A DNA stretch of 64,000 nt, taken from contig NZ_SDQD01000002.1 of the NCBI RefSeq assembly GCF_004153685.1, forward strand, positions 1,116,001-1,180,000. The letters run 5' to 3'. The DNA comes from Pollutimonas harenae (lineage in GTDB: Bacteria; Pseudomonadota; Gammaproteobacteria; Burkholderiales; Burkholderiaceae_B). Positions 9,860-18,147 of this stretch are shown one piece after another. Position numbers and translations under genes: made by a program. Numbering within the stretch: the stretch's first letter is position 1; each line of letters starts with the position of its first letter. The notes beneath the pieces were generated by a model. It was not told the DNA's origin. It saw nothing but the letters and a program-made list of their open reading frames with translations, and made no database searches.

Positions 9860-10324
9860 TTATTGCGGCCGCATTTTCATCAGACGCAAAGGGTTGTACT
9901 GAATCACAGTTTCGCCATGCTGATTGACGACTCGATTGAGCGTGCGGACATGCCCCCGATTACCCTTTGAACCAGGCCGCAGCTCGATGACTTCGCACTC
10001 AACATGAATGGTGTCATTGACCAGTGTCGGACCTTTGACATCCAGCTCAGCATTGAAAAAAGCCAGCCCAGTATGCTGCATGCTGGGAGTGAGCAAGCCC
10101 TCAGCGTAGGAATACACCAAAGCAGCCGGTACAGCACGCGCCTTGATCGCCATGTCTTCACGAGAATGGGCATTGGCGAACAATTCTTCGGTCAACCAGC
10201 TGAGATTCACAAAATTGACCAAATCCGTCTCGGTAATGGTTCGGGAAACCGTCCTGAATCGGAAGCCCAGCTCCAGGTCATCCCAATAAAACCCATGACC
10301 GATGGTCATCATCTGATCCGCCAT
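9860..10324 (-). CDS. MaoC-like acyl-CoA hydratase
   Basis: Hot-dog fold protein of 154 residues. The N-terminal FYWDDLELGFRFRTVSRTITETDLVNFVNLSW is the classic MaoC start, with Asp near the catalytic position, and the C-terminal half has NDTIHVECEVIELRP and QHGETVIQYNPLRLMKMRP. The usual hydratase motif with Asp and His in the hydratase-2 loop is not obvious: LSWLTEELFANAHS keeps a His but is not canonical. It is the last clear enzyme of the catabolic cluster, 34 bases after the MFS gene. Likely role: hydration of an unsaturated acyl-CoA, perhaps together with the paralog at 11634-12095. Confidence 0.8.
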   Translation of the reverse strand: MADQMMTIGHGFYWDDLELGFRFRTVSRTITETDLVNFVNLSWLTEELFANAHSREDMAIKARAVPAALVYSYAEGLLTPSMQHTGLAFFNAELDVKGPTLVNDTIHVECEVIELRPGSKGNRGHVRTLNRVVNQHGETVIQYNPLRLMKMRPQ

Positions 10325-10358
10325 ATGTAAGTCTCCTTCAACGAGTTTCTAAAAATAA

Positions 10359-11627
10359 TCAGCTACGCCCAAAGCGCTTCAATGTCGCCGAGGTCCAGAA
10401 CGGAGCGATGGCCAATAAGAGGCTAATCATGGAAAAATAAAAACTGGCCTGGTATCCACCGGTTATGTCGTGCAGAACACCTGAAACCAGAGACCCCAGG
10501 GCAGCGCCTATCGACATGCACGCATATATGGTTCCATAAATCGTACCCAGACCTCGGCCAGGAAAAATCTTGGCGCAAAGGCTGGACACAATAGGCCCCC
10601 GGGCGCCTTGTGCAATGCCAAACATGGCTATGTAGCCAAACAACAGCCAGGCAGACGATTGGTAAGTCATGGCCAATAGAAACAACAGACCTATGAAGGT
10701 AGAGACAAAGCTGGCCGTCACCGTTCGGCGATAGCCAATACGGTCGGCGAGTGCGCCAGAGGCTGAAACACCAATGACAGACAGCATGCCTGCGATGCCA
10801 AATGCACCAGCCGCCTGCAGAGGCGCAAAGCCCATCTCGATCAAGAAGGCCACGGTTTGCACCAGAATCACATACATGGCCAGCCCGGTAAAACCGAAGA
10901 CCTGTGCCAGCTCCCAGAAAGCGCGGGTTTTCAGTGCAGTTCGCAAGGGGCTGACTTGCGGCTTACCCGGCTCGCGCAAGGTCGACGTACTTCTATCCGG
11001 CACGGCGTCGGGGCGTATGCCTGCCCGCAAAGTGCGCCACGGCAAAAACAGGATAATCGGAAGAAGGACCAACAGGCCAACGCCCAAAATATGATAGGCA
11101 CTGCGCCAACCCATGGATTCATTCAGGTACTGTGCCAACGGGACAATCAGCAACGTTCCGCAACCCACACCAGAGTAGGCGATGCCAAGGGCTGTACCCG
11201 TATTGCCCCGATACCAGCGGCTGATCAGACCAGCCGCCGGGACCATGCCCAATGCCGACACACCTATTCCTCCGGCAATGCCCACGCACAATTGAAATTG
11301 CCAAAGTTGGGTAAGATTGCCAGCCAGCACATAGGCTATACCCAGGCATGTCAGCCCTGTGGCGTAAACAACTCTGGGTCCCCAACGATCAAAAAGCATG
11401 CCCACGAAAGGCGCCGATAGCCCAGTGGACAGCATATAGATAGAGTAAACGCTGGATAACTCGGAACGGTTCCAGCCAAACTCGGCATTGAGCGGCAACA
11501 GGAATACCATATAGGTATCACCAATACCGCGCCCCAGAACATTAAACAGAAAAGCCAGCGCCAGCGCCAGGCCCGCCATCAGGGTGCTGGATGGTTTCCC
11601 AGATAAACCTTCTGCTGCATTTTTCAT
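10359..11627 (-). CDS. MFS transporter (oxalate/formate- or monocarboxylate-type)
   Basis: A 422-residue major facilitator with about 12 membrane helices. The features are GRGIGDTYMVFLLPLNAEFGWNRSELSSVYSIY in TM1-2, the loop motif GMLFDRWGPRVVYATG (MFS motif A) between TM2 and TM3, and GALADRIGYRRTVTASF, its repeat in the second half. This resembles bacterial anion or monocarboxylate carriers. It is flanked by the two MaoC genes with 6- and 34-base gaps, so it is in the operon and may import the substrate or export a product alongside the TRAP system. Confidence 0.88.
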   Translation of the reverse strand: MKNAAEGLSGKPSSTLMAGLALALAFLFNVLGRGIGDTYMVFLLPLNAEFGWNRSELSSVYSIYMLSTGLSAPFVGMLFDRWGPRVVYATGLTCLGIAYVLAGNLTQLWQFQLCVGIAGGIGVSALGMVPAAGLISRWYRGNTGTALGIAYSGVGCGTLLIVPLAQYLNESMGWRSAYHILGVGLLVLLPIILFLPWRTLRAGIRPDAVPDRSTSTLREPGKPQVSPLRTALKTRAFWELAQVFGFTGLAMYVILVQTVAFLIEMGFAPLQAAGAFGIAGMLSVIGVSASGALADRIGYRRTVTASFVSTFIGLLFLLAMTYQSSAWLLFGYIAMFGIAQGARGPIVSSLCAKIFPGRGLGTIYGTIYACMSIGAALGSLVSGVLHDITGGYQASFYFSMISLLLAIAPFWTSATLKRFGRS

Positions 11628-11633
11628 GAATAG

Positions 11634-12095
11634 CTATTTGCCAGCCTCCGGACGGCATTTCATGAACGCGGAGCGTCGGCACAGACAAACCGTTTCACCA
11701 CGCTGGTTGATGCCCTTATGCTCGAACTCGACAATACCTGCATTGCCACGTGATTTGCTCAAACGTGTAGAGATCACAGTAGTTTCAACATGGATGGTGT
11801 CGCCGTGAAAGACCGGATTGGGAAAGTTGACGTCCGTCATACCCAGATTGGCAATTGTCGTCCCCAGGGTGGTGTCGGTCACGGTAATACCTATGACCAG
11901 GCCCAGGGTAAACAAACTATTGACCAACCGTTGCCCGAACTCAGTCTTGGAAGAAAACTCTTCATCCATGTGTAGAGGCTGTGGGTTCATGGTTAATGCC
12001 GAGAACAGGGTGTTGTCCATCTCGGTTACTGTGCGCGTCAGACTGTGGCTGAAAACGTGCCCAACCGTAAATTCTTCGAAATAAAGACCTGCCAT
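11634..12095 (-). CDS. MaoC family hydratase (mesaconyl-/itaconyl-CoA hydratase type)
   Basis: 153 residues with the hot-dog hydratase layout: AGLYFEEFTVGHVFSHSLTRTVTEMDNTLFSALTMNPQPLHMDEEFS, where the Asn-Pro-x-x-x-His pattern with following Asp is the hydratase-2 style catalytic motif. Downstream are GMTDVNFPNPVFHGDTIHVETTVI and a C-terminal RSAFMKCRP. This matches proteins annotated mesaconyl-C4-CoA or itaconyl-CoA hydratase. It lies between the acyl-CoA dehydrogenase (15-base gap) and the MFS gene (6-base gap). Unlike the paralog at 9860-10324, its active-site motif looks intact. Confidence 0.87.
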   Translation of the reverse strand: MAGLYFEEFTVGHVFSHSLTRTVTEMDNTLFSALTMNPQPLHMDEEFSSKTEFGQRLVNSLFTLGLVIGITVTDTTLGTTIANLGMTDVNFPNPVFHGDTIHVETTVISTRLSKSRGNAGIVEFEHKGINQRGETVCLCRRSAFMKCRPEAGK

Positions 12096-12110
12096 GTGAA
12101 TGCTCCAGGA

Positions 12111-13277
12111 TTAGTAAGACTTAGGCAGACCGAGTACCCGTTCTGCGATATAACAAAGCACCAGTTGCGGACTGATGGGCGCAATACGGGGAATCATGAT
12201 TTCGCGCAGGTAGCGCTCAACATGATATTCCTTGGCATAGCCAAAGCCGCCATGTGTCATGACGGCCGTCTGGCAGGCATTGAAGCCGGCCTCCCCCGCC
12301 AAGTACTTGGCGGCATTGGCTTGAGTACCCGCCTGATCACCCTTGTCGTAGAGCGTAGCAGCATGGAACACCATGAGATTGGCCGCCTCCAGTTCCATCC
12401 AGCATGCAGCCAAAGGGTGTTGTATACCTTGGTTTTGTCCTATGGGTCGGCCAAACACAATACGTTCCTTGGCATAGGTGGCCGCCTTGCGCAACGCAGC
12501 CCGGCCCAGGCCCACTGCCTCGGAGGCAATCAGAATACGTTCCGCATTCATGCCATGCAGAATATATTTGAACCCCTTGCCTTCTTCGCCGATGCGGTCT
12601 TCTACAGGCACTTTAAGCCCATCAATAAATAGCTCATTGGAATCCACACATTTGCGGCCCATCTTTTCGATTTCACGCACATCAACCGTGCTGCGGTCCA
12701 GGGTTGTATAGAAAAGGCTGAGTCCATCACTGTGATTCTTGACCTCCTCGATAGGCGTGGTCCGTGCCAGGATCAACATCTTTTCCGCAACCTGGGCGCT
12801 GGATATCCAGACCTTGGCGCCGCTGAGCACATAATGATCGCCCTGGCGCTCGGCCTTGACCTTCAGCTGTGTTGTGTTTAGGCCGGTATTGGGTTCGGTG
12901 ACGGCGAAACACGCCTTTTCCTTGCCCTGTATGAGCGGCGGCAGCATGCGCTGCTTTTGCTCTTCGGTGCCAAACTGAACAACCGGGTTCAGACCAAAAA
13001 TATTCATGTGGACTGACGAGGCGCCGCTAAGCCCGGCCCCCGACTGGCTGATCGTCTGCATCATGATCGCCGCTTCCGTTATCCCCAAGCCCGACCCACC
13101 ATACTCTTCGGGTATGCAAATACCCAACCAGCCATCTCGTGCGAGCGCCTGGTGAAGCTCGAAGGGAAAACCGCCTTCACGGTCTTTATCCAGCCAGTAT
13201 TGATCGTCGAAGCGATCGCAAATCTTTGAAATAGAATCTTTTATTGATTCTTGCTCGGGAGTAAAAGAAAAGTCCAT
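12111..13277 (-). CDS. Acyl-CoA dehydrogenase
   Basis: FAD enzyme that introduces an alpha-beta double bond in an acyl-CoA. The 388 residues show the family parts: the N-terminal helical DFSFTPEQESIKDSI, CFAVTEPNTGLNTTQLKV (flavin/substrate loop), KVWISSAQ, FGRPIGQNQGIQHPLA, and the C-terminal MTHGGFGYAKEYHVERYLRE. The common IYEGT block with its catalytic Glu is replaced by IAPISPQ. A Glu in NAERILIAS sits where isovaleryl-CoA dehydrogenase keeps its base, so that residue probably acts instead. This hints at a branched substrate. Upstream gap to the DctP gene is 37 bases. Confidence 0.9.
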   Translation of the reverse strand: MDFSFTPEQESIKDSISKICDRFDDQYWLDKDREGGFPFELHQALARDGWLGICIPEEYGGSGLGITEAAIMMQTISQSGAGLSGASSVHMNIFGLNPVVQFGTEEQKQRMLPPLIQGKEKACFAVTEPNTGLNTTQLKVKAERQGDHYVLSGAKVWISSAQVAEKMLILARTTPIEEVKNHSDGLSLFYTTLDRSTVDVREIEKMGRKCVDSNELFIDGLKVPVEDRIGEEGKGFKYILHGMNAERILIASEAVGLGRAALRKAATYAKERIVFGRPIGQNQGIQHPLAACWMELEAANLMVFHAATLYDKGDQAGTQANAAKYLAGEAGFNACQTAVMTHGGFGYAKEYHVERYLREIMIPRIAPISPQLVLCYIAERVLGLPKSY

Positions 13278-13314
13278 TTAACCTGCTTCCAATATTGTGG
13301 TGAATGCCTGATTG

Positions 13315-14340
13315 CTACTGTGACTTCAATGCTTCATGAAAGGCCTGGAGTACCTCGGAGCCAGGCTTGCCGCGTTGATCAAGCTTCTCGGCCCACTGCT
13401 TGCTGACCTCAACCATATTGGCATCGATGACCTTGCGATCCTCACCTTCGAAATGCACGAAGGTGACGCCCTTTTCACGGATTTTTTCTATATCGCGGGC
13501 CGTATCATCATCGGTCATACTGCACACGCGCTGAGTCGTCTTTTTACCCACCTCGGAAATCGCTTTCTGGACCTCGGGAGAGAAAGTCTTCCAGAGCTTC
13601 TCGCTGATTACATAAGTGAGCACGGCACTGCCAAAGTTTTCTCCGGTGGTACCGTATTTTGTAATTCCCGCCAAATCGTAAGAGAGCAAGCTGGCATAAG
13701 GAAACAGCATGCCATCGACCGTACCGCGAGACAGCGACTCGTATAGTTCAGGCGCCGCCATGCGCACCGGCACCCCGCCAAAGCTGCGCACCGTCGCATC
13801 CATGGCGCCACCCGCAGTGCGCAGCTTCAAGCCCTCAATGCTTTTGATATCGGTAAGCGGCTTGCCGCCGGTAAAGGCCTGGTAAGGCGGCAGCACAAGG
13901 GTGAACATCAGCCGTACGCCGTTGGGTTCAAACTCTTTCTTGGCCAGGATGCCATCTTTGGTGGCCAATTTCTCGTAAGCCAGGGTGGCGGCGCACGAGG
14001 TATCAAAACTGCCCGGCAGTTCTGCCACGGCTGTCAAGGGCATTTTGTCTGAAGCATACGATGGAACGACATAGCCGACGTCGACTACGCCGGACTGCGT
14101 CAAGGCCAGCAAATCTTTGGCTTTGCCCAATTGCTCGGCGGGATAGTAATTGAACTTGATTTCACCACCGGTTGCCTTGGTGACCTCTTCCATCCAATAC
14201 TTGGTTGCGTACTCAGCAAAGAAATGGCCTACCGGCAGTGAGTCGGCGACGCGTAGCGTCTGCTCGGCAGACGCTATAGGAGAAACAAACATGCCGCAGG
14301 CCGTCATCGCGGCCAGACTTGAAATAAGTGCTTTTTTCAC
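13315..14340 (-). CDS. TRAP transporter solute-binding protein (DctP family), copy 1
   Basis: Periplasmic receptor of the TRAP importer. The 341 residues begin with a signal peptide (MKKALISSLAAMTACGMFVSPIASA). Family blocks follow: LRVADSLPVGHFFAEYATKYWMEEV, IEGLKLRTAGGAMDATVRSFGGVPVRMAAPELYESLSRGTVDGMLFP, where the Arg in LRTAGG is the usual carboxylate-binding residue. The start is GTG 14340, overlapping the previous gene's TGA, with a strong AAGGAGG 7 bases upstream inside that gene. It is clearly a tandem paralog of the gene at 14337-15368. Confidence 0.92.
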   Translation of the reverse strand: MKKALISSLAAMTACGMFVSPIASAEQTLRVADSLPVGHFFAEYATKYWMEEVTKATGGEIKFNYYPAEQLGKAKDLLALTQSGVVDVGYVVPSYASDKMPLTAVAELPGSFDTSCAATLAYEKLATKDGILAKKEFEPNGVRLMFTLVLPPYQAFTGGKPLTDIKSIEGLKLRTAGGAMDATVRSFGGVPVRMAAPELYESLSRGTVDGMLFPYASLLSYDLAGITKYGTTGENFGSAVLTYVISEKLWKTFSPEVQKAISEVGKKTTQRVCSMTDDDTARDIEKIREKGVTFVHFEGEDRKVIDANMVEVSKQWAEKLDQRGKPGSEVLQAFHEALKSQ

Positions 14341-15368
14341 TTGAGTGCCTCCTTGTATGCATTAAGGACTTCGGTACCCGCCTTACCGCGTTTATCCAGC
14401 TCTTGAGCCCATTCCGCACCGACAGTGCCCATCAGCTCGTGAACGGTTTTTTTGTCTGCGTCGGACAGTGTCACCAGCTTGTCGCCCGCTGCCTCGATTT
14501 TCTTCATGTCGGACGACTCGCGTTCCTGCGATACTTCGCACGCTTTGGCTGTCATGGCATTACCGACCTCCGTCATGGCCTTCTGAATTTCAGGCGACAA
14601 AGCTTTCCAGCGTTTTTCACTAATGGCGTAGTTCACGATGAAGCTGCCAAAGTTCTCGCCTACAGTGGAATACTTGACCATATTCTGCAGGTCGTACGAG
14701 ATGATGCTGGAATAGGGAAACAGCATGCCGTCGATCGTTCCGCGCGACAGCGCTTCGTGTACCTCGGGAGTTGCCATCTGGATGGACACGGCGCCCAGCT
14801 TGCGGGCGGCAATATCCTTGGCGCCGCCGCTGGTTCGTATCTTCATGCCTTGCAGGCTCGCAATGTCTTTAAGTTCGCCGTGTCCCAGAAAAACCTGGTA
14901 TGGCGGCAGGACGAGGGTAAACAGCACATGTATGCCCAGCGGTTTGAATTCCTTCTCGTCCAAGATGCCACCCTCTTGGGCGAGCTTCCAGTAAGCGTTT
15001 GTTCCCTCGCATGAAGTCGTAAAGTTGCCCGGCAGCTCCGCAACAGCCGCCAAAGGCATCTTGTCGCTCACAAATGACGGTGCAATATAGGCAATATCAG
15101 CCACGCCAGACAGCGTCAGCGAGAGCATGTCCTTGGCCTTGCCCAGTTGCTGTCCCGGATAATATTCAAACTTGACTGCGTTATTCGTCTTGCGCTCGAC
15201 TTCTTCCATAAAGGGCTTGGTCAAGGCATCAGGAATGTAGTGGCCGGTGGGAAAGGAATCAGCCACACGCAAAGTGATCGTATCCGCAGCGGTAGCCGCC
15301 TGCGAAAGGCCTAACACCAAACCCAGGGATACAGCCAGGCGCGTACCGTGCATTGCTTTTATTTTCAT
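14337..15368 (-). CDS. TRAP transporter solute-binding protein (DctP family), copy 2
   Basis: A second periplasmic TRAP receptor, translationally coupled to copy 1. The signal peptide is MKIKAMHGTRLAVSLGLVLGL with cleavage near ATAAD. The mature part starts TITLRVADSFPTGHYIPDALTKPFMEEV and has MKIRTSGGAKDIAARKLGAVSIQMATPEVHEALSRGTIDGMLFP. I choose ATG 15368 because AGGAG is 8 bases upstream; the frame extends to 15392 but without support. Two similar receptors for one membrane complex suggest two related substrates, stereoisomers, or a recent duplication. Confidence 0.92.
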   Translation of the reverse strand: MKIKAMHGTRLAVSLGLVLGLSQAATAADTITLRVADSFPTGHYIPDALTKPFMEEVERKTNNAVKFEYYPGQQLGKAKDMLSLTLSGVADIAYIAPSFVSDKMPLAAVAELPGNFTTSCEGTNAYWKLAQEGGILDEKEFKPLGIHVLFTLVLPPYQVFLGHGELKDIASLQGMKIRTSGGAKDIAARKLGAVSIQMATPEVHEALSRGTIDGMLFPYSSIISYDLQNMVKYSTVGENFGSFIVNYAISEKRWKALSPEIQKAMTEVGNAMTAKACEVSQERESSDMKKIEAAGDKLVTLSDADKKTVHELMGTVGAEWAQELDKRGKAGTEVLNAYKEALK

Positions 15369-15434
15369 CTTTTTGTCTCCTCGAAAGTTCAAGAATCCAA
15401 CCCGAAAGCGGTGCTGGACTTACAGCAAAATTCA

Positions 15435-16721
15435 CTACCTCATGGTTGATGGCAGCCATAAAACGATTTGTGGAAACGCTACGAACAGCGCAATGATGAT
15501 GAGATGCGCGAATACATGCGGCATGACACCCAGAAATATTTCCGACAACGGCCGGCCTGTGTATCGGGCAACAACGAAAGCGTTCAGCCCTATCGGCGGC
15601 GTCACCATGCCCACCTCTGCGGTCACAATCACAATGACGCCGAACCATACGGGATCAAAGCCCAGAGATAAAACGAGCGGGAGTACGATGGGCACCGTCA
15701 GAATCAAGATGGCGATTTGGTCCATCACGCAGCCGAGCACGATATAGCCGAACAAGATCATGGCCATGACCACCCAACGCGAAACATCAAGCTCGGACAC
15801 CCATTGGATGATGTCTTGTGTGCTTTGCGTGAGCGTGAAAAAATAGCCAAAAATATGGGCGCCCAGAATGATCAGTACGATCATGCAGCTGGTGTGCGCG
15901 GCTCGAGTCAGCGCCGTATTGAGTGTTTTCAGGTTGACGGTACGCGCCTGGCAAGCCAGCAAAAACGCACCGAACGCGCCTATCCCCGAGGCCTCGGTGG
16001 GAGTCGCGACACCGGTATAGATCAAGCCTGTTACTGCCATGAACAAGAACAACATCGCGCCCACAACACGCAGCGACGACAGCTTTTCGCGAAGGCTGTA
16101 TGCCTGTCCCTTGGGAGCCCGCGACGGATCAAGCTGAATCAGAAAGTACACCGTGGCCATAATGGTCAAAGTGACCAATAAGCCCGGAATCACTCCAGCC
16201 ACCAGGAGTTGCCCGATGCTGACGTCAGCAATGATTCCGTATAACACGAGCGCAATACTAGGTGGCACCAACATGGCCAGCGTACCTGAAATAGCCACTA
16301 CTCCGCAGGCAATCTTGGGCTCGTAACCCTGCTTGAGCATGGCAGGTATGGTCGTGGCCGACAAGGTAGCCGCCGAGGCAGTACTTGAGCCCGATATGGC
16401 ACCAAACCCGGCACCAGCCAGGGCCGTTGCCATGCCCAGGCCGCCCGGCACCCGACCGACGCATGTCGCGGCTGCCTTGAACAGGTTGTCAGCAACACCG
16501 CTCAAGATGACGAATTCAGCCATCAACAAAAACATGGGGATAGTAATCAGTTCATAGGAGCTGGCTGCCGAAAACGGACTGGTTTCCAGTATGCCCAACA
16601 CCATGCCTGTGCCACCCATTGCATACAAACCAGCAGCACCGGCTGCGGCCATGGCCAAGCCTACGGGTGTACCGATGGCCAGCAATACGGCCATAAAGAT
16701 AACAATAGCGGTTGTCAGCAT
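15435..16721 (-). CDS. dctM: TRAP transporter large permease (DctM)
   Basis: Main membrane subunit of the TRAP importer, 428 residues with about 12 helices. Typical pieces are LAIGTPVGLAMAAAGAAGL, the long GAGFGAISGSSTASAATLSATTIPAMLKQGYEP loop, and VPPSIALVLYGIIADVSIGQLLVAGVIPGLL. It begins at ATG 16721, overlapping the DctQ stop by one base (TAATG), so it is translationally coupled. Confidence 0.95.
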   Translation of the reverse strand: MLTTAIVIFMAVLLAIGTPVGLAMAAAGAAGLYAMGGTGMVLGILETSPFSAASSYELITIPMFLLMAEFVILSGVADNLFKAAATCVGRVPGGLGMATALAGAGFGAISGSSTASAATLSATTIPAMLKQGYEPKIACGVVAISGTLAMLVPPSIALVLYGIIADVSIGQLLVAGVIPGLLVTLTIMATVYFLIQLDPSRAPKGQAYSLREKLSSLRVVGAMLFLFMAVTGLIYTGVATPTEASGIGAFGAFLLACQARTVNLKTLNTALTRAAHTSCMIVLIILGAHIFGYFFTLTQSTQDIIQWVSELDVSRWVVMAMILFGYIVLGCVMDQIAILILTVPIVLPLVLSLGFDPVWFGVIVIVTAEVGMVTPPIGLNAFVVARYTGRPLSEIFLGVMPHVFAHLIIIALFVAFPQIVLWLPSTMR

Positions 16722-17272
16722 TATTTGGCCTCCCCTGCGCCGGTAACAGGCGGCAACTCAATGACTGACCGATTCCTCAACAGCGAAAGAAGGTGTCCAA
16801 CAAAACGAAACACCATACGCAACAGCATCAGGCCGGCGCCTATGGGCACCGCTATATTCGATAGCCAGGTTGGCCAGGCAATAGCGCCTGCCACCACATC
16901 GTCGCCGATATAACTGATATAGGTGCGTTGTATGGACACATACACAATGGCTCCAAAAACCACGCTCGCGCAGGCATAACCAACCATCTCGGCCGCATGG
17001 CGCATGCGCGGCGACATGCAGTTCTGCAGCAAGTCGACAGATACATGAGCGTTATCCCTGAGTGCATCGGACAAGCTAAAGAAGAATAGGCCGACCATCA
17101 GGTACAGGGAAATCAGCTCGTATGACCACGGCAAAGGAGCATTAAAAAAGTACCGCAAGGTAACGTCAGTGACGACAATCATCATGATCAGAAACATCAT
17201 GAGCGCGGCGATATTACTTAGGACACGCTCGCATGTAGTCAGTATGCGATCAGCTGTTTCTATAGAACTCAC
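16721..17272 (-). CDS. dctQ: TRAP transporter small permease (DctQ)
   Basis: Small four-helix membrane subunit, 183 residues. DctQ marks are VTDVTLRYFFNAPLPWSYELISLYLMVGLFFFSLSDALRDNAHVSVDLL and later VFGAIVYVSIQRTY. It is the first gene of the TRAP part, 49 bases after the IclR regulator, and is coupled to dctM. Confidence 0.92.
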   Translation of the reverse strand: MSSIETADRILTTCERVLSNIAALMMFLIMMIVVTDVTLRYFFNAPLPWSYELISLYLMVGLFFFSLSDALRDNAHVSVDLLQNCMSPRMRHAAEMVGYACASVVFGAIVYVSIQRTYISYIGDDVVAGAIAWPTWLSNIAVPIGAGLMLLRMVFRFVGHLLSLLRNRSVIELPPVTGAGEAK

Positions 17273-17321
17273 AAAGTCTCCTTATATCTTTATATTTATT
17301 TATCTTTTTTATTGATGGGCC

Positions 17322-18083
17322 TTAGTCAGCAGACTGAATGGCGCGTTGTGTCTTTAGCAGCGCCGCCACCAGTGCCTGCAAATTAGGCTTCATCCTGTAT
17401 ACAGGCCCCGCCATGGAAATGGAATAGAGCTCACCACTCAATGAAACCGTGACAGCCAGGCCGATCAGGTCACTGACGCTTTCGCTGATATTTGCATACC
17501 AGCCCCGCTTTCTGGATACAGCCAAATCAGCCAGCAGTGCTTTCGGCGTAGTCAGTGTCTTGGGTGTGTAACGTGTCAGCTCAAGTTGGGCAATAAACTC
17601 GTCAAGTTCAACCTCATCCATGGCACCTAAAAAAGCCTTGCCACCGGAACTGGCATGCAGCATCTTGAAGTCGCCAACTTGCGTGTTGTAGCGAATGCTG
17701 TTGGCAGAGTCATAGACATCAAGATATACGATATGGTCGGACTGACGTTTGCTGAAAACAATGGTCTCGCCCGAGGTATCGCGTAGTTTGGCGAGCTCGT
17801 CTTCGACGCGATCAAGCACCGGATCGCTGGCACTTATTTTGCTGGCTACATCAAGAATGCGTTTGGTTGGGTAAATACCCTTTTTCGCGGCCAGCATATA
17901 TACATAGCCTCGATTCTCGAGCGTACGAACCAGCGCGAAACAACTGGAGACCGGGATTTGCAGGGCATTGGCCAGCTCGGATAGATTCAGAGGTTTTTGC
18001 GCAGCCGCAAATGCCTCGAATAAATCCAGCGTCCGGGCTGCTGTTTTCACATTGCTGCTGTCCGATTGTTTTTTCGTATGCAT
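17322..18083 (-). CDS. IclR family transcriptional regulator
   Basis: Regulator with an N-terminal winged helix (AARTLDLFEAFAAAQKPLNLSELANALQIPVSSCFALVRTLENRGYV) and a C-terminal effector domain (DFKMLHASSGGKAFLGAM, SLSGELYSISMAGPVYRM). I start it at ATG 18083; a TTG at 18119 extends the frame but that TTGACA looks more like a -35 element. There is no clear ribosome site at 18083. It sits in the middle of the catabolic run between the CoA-transferase genes and the TRAP genes, so it most likely senses the substrate or a CoA-free intermediate. Confidence 0.9.
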   Translation of the reverse strand: MHTKKQSDSSNVKTAARTLDLFEAFAAAQKPLNLSELANALQIPVSSCFALVRTLENRGYVYMLAAKKGIYPTKRILDVASKISASDPVLDRVEDELAKLRDTSGETIVFSKRQSDHIVYLDVYDSANSIRYNTQVGDFKMLHASSGGKAFLGAMDEVELDEFIAQLELTRYTPKTLTTPKALLADLAVSRKRGWYANISESVSDLIGLAVTVSLSGELYSISMAGPVYRMKPNLQALVAALLKTQRAIQSAD

Positions 18084-18147
18084 GAATATATTTTGCACCA
18101 CATGAAAAATTATTGTCAATGAATAGCCGACTTATCTCGGATAAACC

